From Annona cherimola (taxonomy: Eukaryota > Streptophyta > Magnoliopsida > Magnoliales > Annonaceae): a DNA stretch of 64,000 nt. This document shows, one piece after another, positions 44,737-54,688 of this stretch (positions are counted from its first letter, which is position 1; every line of letters begins with the position of its first letter). The notes under the pieces were generated by a model. It worked only from the letters and a program-made list of their open reading frames with translations, was not told the DNA's origin and did not search any database. The position numbers and the translations under genes are program-made. Location of the stretch: contig CM059977.1 of NCBI GenBank assembly GCA_030490835.1, positions 9,762,765 to 9,826,764 on the forward strand, given 5' to 3'.

Positions 44737-46027
44737 TGTAGCACCCGCCGTGAGCACTACGGTGGGCTCGGAATGGTTTCCCGGGCCTTGAAAATGTGGA
44801 TCGTGTTGAAAAGCAACGTGGACTTAGATTTCCTGCATTCACATGGGGTAAAACGCATTAGGCTTCATATCTTTTAGGAAAGTTGGCGTGTGAGTATTTT
44901 CTCGTGATTTCGGCAGCATAACGGCTAAGACGGGGCTTTCCGTACACGGGTCAAGTCACAAATCCGGCAGCATAACGGCAGCGTATTATGCTGGGATCCG
45001 TGGACCCGCGTGCACCCACCTTGCCGGGGCGTTAACTCAAACACGCATACACAAAAATAAAGAAAAACGGAGTCGCCACTGATCTTTAAAGGGAGATCAG
45101 ACCCTGTTTAAAGAAATAAGGCACTAATAATACAGAGATCGGGTTCCGGCCTACGGATTGAAGCAAATATGGAGAAATCTGCCAACCCGAGGCGGTTTAC
45201 ACGGCGTGAAAGGGGGTAAAATGAAAGATTTGAGAGAATGGGAGAGATGGAAAGGGGAAAATGGGGAAGAGAGGCGTGGAGCGTGTAGACTGGGAAAACC
45301 GGGATGCCGGGGCGTTGCTGCAGACTCTCGTCCTCCCCTTGGGATGTCTCTCTTCAAGTCCCCCCAAATGAGAGGGGGTGCTCTCCTTTTATAGATGTAG
45401 GAGTGGGCTTTGGGCTCTCTTGAGGTCATGGACTTAGTCCATGGACTTGGGCTTGAGTGGGATCATGGACTTGATCCATGGGCTTGGTCTTGAGTTTGGG
45501 TAATGGGCTTTGGGCTTGAGTTGAGAGCATGGGCTTGAGCTTGGTTGAGAGCATGGGTTTGAGCTTGGTTGAGAGCATGGGCCTTGGGTTTGAGTTGAGA
45601 GCATGGGCTTGAGCTTGGTTGAGAGCATGGGCTTGAGCTTGGTTGAGAGGTGTTGGACTTGGTCCATGAGCTTGAGCTTGGCGGGCTCCTTCCATAATGG
45701 GCTGGAACTTGGTGGGCTAGAGCTTGGCTAAGCCCGTCGTTTTGGGTGGGCCGTTGTAGAGGCCCAAAGTTGTAAAGAAGCCTACTTCTGAGGCTTGGTG
45801 GGCTGCATTGTGGAGCCCGTTGAGGTGGCCTGTAGGAGCTTCGCTCGTGTGGGCCGGATCTGGTTTGTTGAAAAGCCTGCTTCGAGGCTTGGTGGAGCTT
45901 CGCTCCGTGGGCTGTGTTTGGAAGGGCCTGCTTAGCTTGCTTGAACCTCCTTTTGCCTTGAGTTTGTTTGAGTTTGAGACTTTTTTCCATTTTACCCATT
46001 TTTGGGCCCAAAGGTGGGGTGTCAACA
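44737..46027 (-). repeat. 5' LTR of the young element
   Basis: Same length as 39627-40917, two substitutions found by eye. Followed by the CATAC duplication and resumption of the LINE. Confidence 0.95.
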
Positions 46028-46032
46028 CATAC

Positions 46033-47070
46033 TTAGCCAGAAATGAGCAACTTAATTTCCACTGCGTAGCACGTGTGAACTCAACAAAATGAAACGAGCT
46101 AGCACAAGACCTGATTTCATCAAGCTAAATCCCCAAAGTAGACCGAGCAAGAGTACCATCCCTAAGCAAAGTCACCAGAATAAGGGAATCACTTTCCAAG
46201 TTGATCGATTCTAGCTGCATTTTGGAACCCCAATTTGTACCTAGATTCGTGGCAATAGCTTCCATTTGCAGCAAATAAGTGATGTCTTCCTATCTCCAGC
46301 ATTTTGCAGTAATAACTACTCCAAACCCCGTCCATTTGTCCATTTCATTTCTGCATCCGTCCACATTGATTTTGTGGTTTCCTGTGCTGGACGAGTCCAT
46401 CTTGGCTGAAGGCTTGTGGAACAGACACCCAAGGTCATCATCCTAATTGTTGTTGTGCATTGATCTCTGAAAGATCTACTCCACTCTAGAATATTATCCA
46501 TCAATGGTAGCATCCCCTCTTCTCACAGCCTATTCCAAATGTTCCATGCTCTCCAGCACAGAATGACAAACAGGCAAAGATGCTCATCCTTCCGCATTCT
46601 TGCCAAAACTCTAAAGATACATTTTACTGTACCTCTAGGAGTCCATAGCAATCTGTCTAGAACCAGCTGTCTTCTTTTAGCTCCTTTACTTTGTCGCACC
46701 ATACAAATAGATGCTTGAAGTCTTCTCTGCACGTCTGGCAGAAATCACACAATGGATTCAACAATATACCTCTCCTTTGAAGATTGTATTTTGTAGAGAG
46801 AGCGTCTTTGTACAAACGCCAACCAAACACCTTGATCTTGATTGGTACTAGCATTCTCCAAATTCTTTGAAAAACTGTTTTCTCCAAATTGATCTAGGTA
46901 GCATGCGTCGGTCTTCTCCCTGCATAGCAAATGAGTTCAGCAGTCAACATCTGATATGCTGATTTAACGCTGTAAATGCCATTGGGTTCCTTTTTCCAGA
47001 ATCATGAGTTATCCGACTCATTGCTTTTATTGTGGGCAGATGGGCCTATGTAGGAACAGCCCATGTTATT
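46033..47070 (-). pseudogene. LINE fragment, unit 2, main piece
   Basis: Continues 39493-39626 after the LTR element. Same zf-RVT block (VFQRIWRM...KVFGWRL...CDFCQTC) at about 46670-46890 and RNase H-like remnants at about 46310-46510. Stops and frameshifts throughout. An 18-bp stretch present in unit 1 near 15206-15225 is missing at 46310. Confidence 0.85.
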
Positions 47071-48271
47071 TCATGTTTTGGTTTGTTGCGAAGCGACGGA
47101 GATGCTGGACAAAGGGTGAAAACATAGGAACGACAATGACCGGTTGTTAGACGAAATTTAAATAAAAATTCTTACATTAATTTTATAAGAGAGAGTGGTC
47201 TCAATAATAAGACCACCACCAAAAACCTAAATTGTGATCGGGTCAAGTTAATTGGTCTATTTTTTTCATGATAGTCTCTACAACTCCTAGATTATTTAAT
47301 ATTTTCCTAAAAAATAAAAAAATGAATCTCGCATTTCCGTCAACTACCGTGTTAGACCATTCGTTCGAATTCGGGATATGGATTCAAATGAAGATGGAAC
47401 AGGAGTTAATTAAATTTTTTATTTTGGAAAAAATCCTCTAATTTGTTATGTATCCACAATGTTTCATAATTTCTTCTCTTGTTCATATCATTTTATCATA
47501 AATCTCCCTTATGCTCGTGCCATCAAAATAACTATTATTTGCGCTAATGAAAAGATGATTTTGCTCTTTAAAATTTACTATTTGAGATAATTTAATTTTT
47601 ATATGACTCAATTGATGATAGTAAATCATCAATATATTGTAATAAATTACTCAAAAATCATATTAAAATTAAATCCTTTTAATTAAGAAAATTTTAAAGC
47701 AGAAAAATTGTCTTTTGGTAATTAACGGTTATATTAACGACATAGGCGTAATAAGAATTTATGGTCAAATGTTATTGGTATACTAGAAATTAGGTGCAAA
47801 TGTTATAAATATAAAATAAATTTTCCCTTTTATTTTCAAAAGAAAGTTTCTCTTCAGTGATACATAACAACACATTTTTCTTATTTCTTATATTATCTTT
47901 TTTTTTTTCCATTTCTCATGCTATTTTTTTCATTTCCAACATTATTTTTCACATCACAGTGTACATCCATCGTTGCTCTTCTAATCTGCTCATCTCGTTC
48001 CACCGTCCTAAACAGCCCAAATAATGAAATGAAAAACCTAAGAAACTACAGCGTTATTCCCAAAAGCTTTTCACAATAGTTCCCAAAGAATTTAATAAAC
48101 AAGCAGTATTTTCACACGACATCTTCCATCTTTACATCAACAAGAACGAAAATAAGCAAAAATTCAAAAATCCAACGCACCTATTCCACACAAGTCCGCA
48201 CAAGGCAATCAACTATAGTTATTTGGGTTTCGCAGCAACTCCAACTTAAAGCGGTGAATGGTATGTAAGCA
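47071..48271. other. AT-rich spacer between LINE and NLR fragment, unit 2
   Basis: Homologous to 16000-17539 without the SINE, and to unit 3. Holds the empty SINE target at 47203-47219. No gene seen. Confidence 0.7.
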
Positions 48272-49150
48272 TCAGTCCCGAATTTGGATGAACAAGGGTT
48301 GGAACTTGGAACCGGCGTTATCCGCACCGCAGTCCAATCCATCCCACCACTGCTTTTCGTCCTCGATTTTTCCCAGAGACAGCACGGCCGCAGGGCTGCC
48401 TCGCAGCGGCTCCAGCTTCTTCAGACGAGGACAGCTCCGCACCAGAATCTCCTCAAGTGATTGCCAATCCGCTCCCGCTTCCGCATTCTAACGATGATCT
48501 TCATCTCCACCTCCCTTTCGCAGATGCTACGCAGCTTTGGCCCGAGAAACACGTTCGTCATCCCCCCTGCGATAGTCCACCTTCACTGAGGTCAGGTTCT
48601 TCATCGTCCGCCACGAACCGGCGGGAAACGGATAGGCCAGCTTGCCACATTAAGACACCTGCACGTCCGTTAGGTTCCGAAGCGGACCCTTCTCTTCCAC
48701 CCATGACACTTCCTTCAGGTCCGGAAGGTCTTGCAATTCCAAACACCTTAAATTGTCCGGACATGCAGAAGTGTACTCCTTGAAAACGAACTGCGTGTGG
48801 TTACACTTGTGAATGGAGAGGCATTCGAGCCTCCGGAACTCGTCCGTCAGAAATATCCAAGAGAAGCGGCAGTTTATCAATGTCAAACCCGCTGTTTTCT
48901 CCAATAGGACGCTTGCGAAGCCGGCGAAGAACGTGTGGCCGATGATGTCCATGCTCTTAATTATCTGAATGTCGATTGCCAGCTGCAGCAAGGGGGAGTG
49001 AGTTCTCTGCCAGCCTCGTTTGAAAGAGGCGGATACGAAATTTCTTCAAGTTTCTGAGACCAGACGAGTGCATGAGCCAGGATGACTCCAGAGTCCAGTC
49101 CTCATCCATGTAGTCCAGGAACAAACGGGACAAATTCTTCAAACCAGACT
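48272..49150 (-). pseudogene. C-terminal LRR fragment of a CC-NB-LRR gene (unit 2)
   Basis: Same fragment as 17540-18417: LTLINCRFSWIFL, LECLSIHKCNHTQFVF, NLRCLELQDLPDLKEVSW, then a stop at about 48650 (in place of the Lys codon kept in unit 3) and a frameshift before KIEDEKQWWDGL. The 5' truncation point is identical (TTAGATGAAAATTG at 49150), with no MULE insertion here. Confidence 0.85.
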
Positions 49151-51480
49151 TAGATGAAAATTGTTCCTTTGTCTAATTAAATAATGTTAAATACAGTGAA
49201 AAGATTAAATATTATTCAAAATATTAAAATCTTAAAATTAAAAAGGACTACATGAAATGGCTTGAGCGTTTATAATTTCTTTTTTGTCGGTGACTGAGAA
49301 GGAATGTTAAGTACCGATATTTTTTTTAATGGAAACCGATCTTTTAAATGATTTTAAATAATTGTACAAAATTTAGGACGAACATCACCGAAAGGATGAG
49401 CCATATGGTAGTTAACTTGTCTAACTAATTAAAAAATAAATCTCAAAGAGGGACAGTAATTTAACCAATGAAGTTTCATAAAAGTAATTTCCCTTATTTT
49501 TTTCGTTTAATGCTAGTATATCCTTTCGTTAAAGTAGTCATTAGCCCGGATATGTGAACCTTGTTTCGTGTTAACCAGGCAATCTCAAAAAAAGATACAC
49601 AAGGAAACCAAAAAGAAAATGTACGTGGAATGGATCCTGTTGTCTAGTCGAGAGAGAGAAGGCGTCAAGGATTTCACGTCCTTTTCTACGGGACTCCATC
49701 CTGTTGACTAGTCGAGGGAAAGAGAAGCCGTCAAGGCTTTCACGTCCTTTTCTACCGGACTCCACACGCTAAATAAATTCACATATTAATCAAGGCGAAC
49801 AGTCTACTAGGGCGGCCAATATATTATTTTTAAAATTAATTTTTTTTTATCACTGTGTGGGTCTTATATAAATAAGTTTACATATTAAATTATATATTTT
49901 TTGAATTTAAAAATAAAAACTAATTTTTACTAACAGAAAATTGTAAAAAAAATTTTAGGCCGCACATTTATCGCTACATATAGCGGCCGCTCTAGGGGGA
50001 TCCATTCCCATTAATCAAACACAGAGACGCGGATTTATTGTATATTAGTGATTGAGAAAATATACGATGAAAGAAAAAGGTAGTTATTTTTTATATTGTT
50101 TCAATTAGAATTTCTCCTTTTCTACTTAAAATGTTACACAAATTTTATTTTATATTACATATCTAGCTCATAAAATCTTAGAAGTTCAAGAAGATACTAA
50201 ATAGCATTGACCAACCGAAAGGTGGCTCGATTTAAAAAAAATAGTGTCCACAATAAAAAAAGGTTTGATTGGTTTTCATTAAAAAAAATAAAAGGTTGTT
50301 TGACAGGAAAAAGAAAAAAAAATGAAAATTTATATTAAAAATGGAAAAATGATCATGTATTCTATTAGTTTGGGCTAAGTAAGATACTTAGCACACCTAA
50401 AAAAATTCATTTAAAATATTTTTTATTGTTTTTTCCTCGTAAACTTGTTAATATAGATGCATTCAACATATAAATCAAATTTTGCTATTTTTAGATATGT
50501 GTATATATATTTTAAAAAATTTTAAACATAATTTTATGCTTAAAAAATCCCAAAAATTATGTTTAAAAATATTAAAAAATATATATACACATATCTAAAA
50601 AATAGTAAAACTAGATTTATATATTAAATACATTTATATTAATAAGTTTACGAGACAAAAAAAATATTTCGAATGAATTTTTTGAAATGATGCTAAATAA
50701 AACATTTACATAGCAAAGTTGACAGGATCATTTCTCTTGAAATTGGTTCCATGATTTGCATGATGGTCTCGTCCATATGCATCGTTTGAAGTCCCAGGTC
50801 AACTTCGACTGCCTTCGTCAACGATCCAAGTCTTCGAGGATTCCCTTGCTCAGCGATTGGACACATATGCACGTAGTAGCGCCCGGCTTTCACACTTTTA
50901 CACATCTTTCAGGAAAGTATATGATAAACCATTGCCGGCGCTACCCCGTGTTACCATTTACTACATATATAACCATGGATCGTAATCAGAGTTGAAAATT
51001 AATCTCATTATCTGTTTACAGTTTAGATGAAACGAGGATGCAATGAGCTTATGAAATGAAAAAAGTATTCTTGTATATTGAAATGATAAAAGATGTTTTG
51101 AGATTAAGAAAAAAATATACTAAAAATGAAAAAAATTAAATTGTTATTTTTTGAAAATCAAAAAAGTATTTTTCAAAATAAAAATTCTATTCCATTCTAA
51201 TCCCCATCTACACTGGGAAGTTTACAACTCTCAGTTGAACCAGATATTTGTAACTAGTCGGTAGAGTACATTACTGAAGCTTCTCCTGCATCCTCTTCTG
51301 GGAAACTAAGAAGCATGCAACGCAAGGCAACGCATCTCCAGAGCGAGGAGAAAGCCATGGAATTCATACACTCGAGAAATACAATCAGCCCAGGAAATAA
51401 GCTCTCCACTAACGATATCAAACAATCCCCCTTAATTCATTACCATATTCTATGATATGAATCTGCAGCCAAGCCAGCCC
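49151..51480. repeat. Spacer between NLR fragment and FER-C (unit 2 copy)
   Basis: Matches 27394-29700 with scattered substitutions. Includes the 65-bp tandem pair (about 49633-49762), the MITE at 50362-50726, and the conserved non-AT-rich stretch around 50740-50995. No gene recognised. The last 100 bp form the probable FER-C 3'-UTR and downstream flank. Confidence 0.75.
50362..50726. mobile_element. MITE, unit 2 copy of 28591-28965
   Basis: Left end CTATTAGTTTGGGCTAAGTA, right end GCTAAATAAAACATTTACAT...GACAGG. Same position in the spacer as in unit 1, so it predates that duplication. Confidence 0.7.
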
Positions 51481-51491
51481 TCTTAATCTCA

Positions 51492-54227
51492 TCACCGGCC
51501 ATTTGGGTTCATGATCTGCGAGAAGACGGCGCTGGGAGTGACCCCTTCCGAGTCCTCGCTTGTAAGGCTCCGTCTCCCAATGCTCATCGACATTCCTGAG
51601 CTCCTCGAATCCGTGGTAAAATTCCTGCTCTGACCTGACTCCGGCGTCTCCCACTCTACCCTCCCGTTCCCACCGTACAGAGGAACCTCCTCGTTCTCCT
51701 CCATCTCAATGCCCACCTCCTCCGCGCTCTCCTGCAACTGCATTGCGAATTCCAGGCTCCACAGCACGTCCCCCATTGCTGGTCGCTCCAACCCAGAATC
51801 CGCCAAGCACTTCTCAGCCGTCTCCCCAAACTTCTTCAACGACTCTTGCGTGATCTTCCCTTTCAGGTGGGGATCGATGATCTCTTCCAGAATGCCCTTC
51901 TTCTGGCATTGCAGGGCCCAGTCGGCCAAGCTCACCTGATTCCTGGGCAGCGAAGTGTTCACCACTGGGCGGGCGCAGAGGACTTCGAATAGCACCACTC
52001 CGAACGAGTACACGTCCGACTTGTCCGTCAGCTGCTGCCGGCGGAAGTACTCGGGATCCAAGTACCCCAGGCTACCCTTCACCATCGTGCTCACATGGGT
52101 GTTCTCCATGGTCGGCCCCACCTTGGAAAGACCAAAATCCGAGACTTTGGCGATCCAATTCTCATCGAGGAGGATGTTGGTGGTCTTCACGTCGCGGTGG
52201 ATGATTGTGTGCTTGGCCCCGGTGTGGAGGTAGTGCAGGCCGCGGGCGGCGCCGATGCAGATCTCCAGCCTCTGCTTCCAAGTCAGGGGAGGGTGATTGC
52301 ACTTGTAGAGATGGCCGCGCAGAGTCCCCTGAGCCATGTAGTCGTAGACGAGGATCATCTCGGAGTCCTCGTCGCAGTAGCCGATGAGGGAAACGAGGTG
52401 GCGGTGGCGCAGCTTGGAGAGCATCTCGATCTCGGTTTGGAACTCATGTAGCCCCTGCTCCGCCTGAGGATTAGCGCGCTTGATGGCCACCGGGGTGGCT
52501 CCGCCGTCGATGGCTCCCCTGTAGACCTTGCCGAAGCCGCCAACACCGAGGAGGAGAGCTTCGTCGAAGTCGTTGGTGGCCTTTTTGATCTCCGCGAAGG
52601 AGAAGTGGCGGCAGAGATTGGAAGGCAGGGAGGAGGCGTGGCTCCTCGTGGTGGTTGCCGTCTTCGCGGACACCGCGCTGCGGGACTTTGCGTACGGACT
52701 GAAGGGCACCCACCCAGACGGCCAGTCGCTGCTGGCCTGAGCGTCCTTCTGCTGCCTCCACCGCCGGTGGAAAACAGCGCACGCAAGACAGCCAATGACA
52801 AACACCGCAACGGCTCCCACCGCAGCCCCCACCACAGCAGGCGTCCGACTGTTCTTCCCACTTGATTTCTTGTCTGGATCAAGGTCGCCTTCTGGATCAG
52901 GGTCGCCTTCTTTTCTCTCTGGGATGAGTGGATTCGGACCGGCGAGGTTGAAATTAGCTAGGTCGCTGAGCTTGAAGACCTCGACGCCATTTAGAAGGGC
53001 GTCGAAATACTCAGGCTTAGTTGCTAGCTGCGGATGGAGCGCCAGCCAGAGATCTTGGGGCGGCCCTTGGGGAACGAAGACGGTGTAATCCCGATAGATG
53101 GGAACCCCGTTCTGCTTGATCTCTGTATCCTCATCTGCCCAGGCAATCACATCAGCCTGGGCCTCGGCCGTCTGGTTGTTGATGAAGATCGTGAACATCC
53201 TCTGATTCTCCCTGTAAATGATTGATTGCGTCTCGCAGAAATGGAGCCTGACCAGGTATGTGAACCCAGAATCAATGGGGAAGAGCCACGTGAGGTTGTA
53301 GGCCTGATTCACGTAGACGTCAGGACCCATCGACCTCCCTGATTTGTAGACCTCTTGGGGGGCTATGAAGGATGGAAGTTGTTCTCTGTATTCGAAGCTC
53401 TTATTGAGACCCCACCCAACCCGCACTCCAATTGCAGCACCGTATATGTAGTTGTCGTCCTGTTGCCAGGTTCGAAACAGGCCGGAATCCTGATCAGCCG
53501 AGATATCTCCGCCCCCCACGTTGAGCCGCAAAACCGTTTGAAGTCCTGTCTCGTTCTCCAGGGGATACATCTGAGGATCACCCCCCGCGTCAAGGACGAC
53601 CCTGTAAGGTTTAGGGAAGAGGTTGGGCATTGCCACGACTTCAATGCCGTTTATGAAAGCATAAGCGTTTGGGATTTTCCGGGATGGGGTGAAGGTGATG
53701 TTGAGCAAGCCGCCGCCATCGACGTAGATAGAGAATTCGCGGACGAGGTAGTTGATGTTCATGGCCTGGGTCGTGTTATAGGAGCTGAAGTCGTCCAGGA
53801 GGGTGTAGCGGCCGGAAGTGACATTGAAGAGGGCATCGGCGGCGTTGAGGCCGCTGTATTTCGCGGGGTAGAAGTGGAGGCGGATGAATTTCCGGCCGGC
53901 GCTGACGGGGAAGCTATAGGAGTGCTGGGAATGGAAAATGCGGGCGTAACCGTAAGGAATCGAAGGAACGCTCGATGGCGTATGGATGGGAGCTACGGAG
54001 GTGTTGGAAGAGGAGGGCAACAATTTTAACCGAACGTCGGACGTCCATTTCAGGCCGCTGAGTTCTGTGAGACCGGCTGTCGGTCCGCCGCAGGTGATGC
54101 GGAAAACCTCAGGTGAGTGGTAAGAGGAATTGTCTGTTGCCGCCGAGATCAGATGGAGGAAGAAGGTGGAGCAGAGAAAAGCAGAGATGAGGAGAAGGGG
54201 TATGGTCGCCGAATCCATGGGAACCAT
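51492..54227 (-). CDS. FER-like: FER-C: FERONIA-like receptor kinase (CrRLK1L), intact
   Basis: 911 residues, one coding exon. Same domain order as FER-B: signal peptide ~1-29, tandem malectin-like region, membrane segment at about 463-486, kinase with GVGGFG, VAIK, HRDVKTTN and DFG, and tail AVFSQIMNPNGR. Compared with FER-B I count about 48 substitutions plus seven extra residues near 422-447 (an added Leu and a repeated GDPDPE-like stretch). About 20 of the changes fall in residues 200-320, only about 9 in kinase and tail. All kinase motifs are kept, so an active kinase is expected. This is the only copy whose upstream region is free of transposon insertions. Role by family: plasma-membrane RALF/cell-wall receptor. 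Confidence 0.96.
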   Translation of the reverse strand: MVPMDSATIPLLLISAFLCSTFFLHLISAATDNSSYHSPEVFRITCGGPTAGLTELSGLKWTSDVRLKLLPSSSNTSVAPIHTPSSVPSIPYGYARIFHSQHSYSFPVSAGRKFIRLHFYPAKYSGLNAADALFNVTSGRYTLLDDFSSYNTTQAMNINYLVREFSIYVDGGGLLNITFTPSRKIPNAYAFINGIEVVAMPNLFPKPYRVVLDAGGDPQMYPLENETGLQTVLRLNVGGGDISADQDSGLFRTWQQDDNYIYGAAIGVRVGWGLNKSFEYREQLPSFIAPQEVYKSGRSMGPDVYVNQAYNLTWLFPIDSGFTYLVRLHFCETQSIIYRENQRMFTIFINNQTAEAQADVIAWADEDTEIKQNGVPIYRDYTVFVPQGPPQDLWLALHPQLATKPEYFDALLNGVEVFKLSDLANFNLAGPNPLIPERKEGDPDPEGDLDPDKKSSGKNSRTPAVVGAAVGAVAVFVIGCLACAVFHRRWRQQKDAQASSDWPSGWVPFSPYAKSRSAVSAKTATTTRSHASSLPSNLCRHFSFAEIKKATNDFDEALLLGVGGFGKVYRGAIDGGATPVAIKRANPQAEQGLHEFQTEIEMLSKLRHRHLVSLIGYCDEDSEMILVYDYMAQGTLRGHLYKCNHPPLTWKQRLEICIGAARGLHYLHTGAKHTIIHRDVKTTNILLDENWIAKVSDFGLSKVGPTMENTHVSTMVKGSLGYLDPEYFRRQQLTDKSDVYSFGVVLFEVLCARPVVNTSLPRNQVSLADWALQCQKKGILEEIIDPHLKGKITQESLKKFGETAEKCLADSGLERPAMGDVLWSLEFAMQLQESAEEVGIEMEENEEVPLYGGNGRVEWETPESGQSRNFTTDSRSSGMSMSIGRRSLTSEDSEGVTPSAVFSQIMNPNGR

Positions 54228-54344
54228 GTCAGGAACTGGAGAGGGCAGAGAAGAAAAAAGCAGACTGACGAGGAATCGGCGGCTGTTTGGAGATCAAACT
54301 AGCAGGTTCTTTCTTCGATCCTTGGAAGGAGCAAACTGCCGCAG

Positions 54345-54688
54345 CTGAAATTGTTAAGAGGATGGATGTTAAAACCACAAACGCAAACAGCAGTCAAGCA
54401 GCTCTCGATCGAGGAAATCCTTGAACCCCAGCCGCAGCAGACCAAGATTGGGGTTGAAATTCTCGGGAATTAATCAAACAAGAGAAAAGCAAAGCGATGT
54501 TATTCCAGTTCTAGAACAAGATTAATTTACAAAACCCATGAATACGTGGGGAAAAAATAGAAAATGCAAAAAGAGGATTTTGTGTGGAGAATTAGCTGCC
54601 AGTGGTATGACTGTAAAAATCCAGAGGGTTTGCTAGCTCTGGAAATGATCAGTAGCGGATTGGAGAAGTAGGAAGGGGAAGAACATAC
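54345..54688 (-). other. 5'-UTR intron of FER-C
   Basis: Donor CCAG|GTATGT at 54688, acceptor ATTTCAG at 54345 on the minus strand, 118 bp before the start codon. Conserved in all three copies. Confidence 0.74.

Larger units (their letters stand above)
39627..46027 (-). mobile_element. Young gag-only LTR retrotransposon (6.4 kb), complete
   Basis: Two 1291-bp LTRs (39627-40917, 44737-46027), each TGTAGCACC...GGTGTCAACA, flanked by CATAC duplications (39622-39626, 46028-46032). Unit 3 has the single CATAC at 59073-59077 inside the same LINE. I find only two LTR differences (39959 A versus 45069 G, 40011 A versus 45121 G), so insertion is very recent. The element reads on the minus strand: 5' LTR at right, primer site, 700-bp leader, one long gag frame, about 960 bp without coding, then the 3' LTR. 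No pol genes. Gypsy affinity is suggested by the gag only. Confidence 0.95.
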
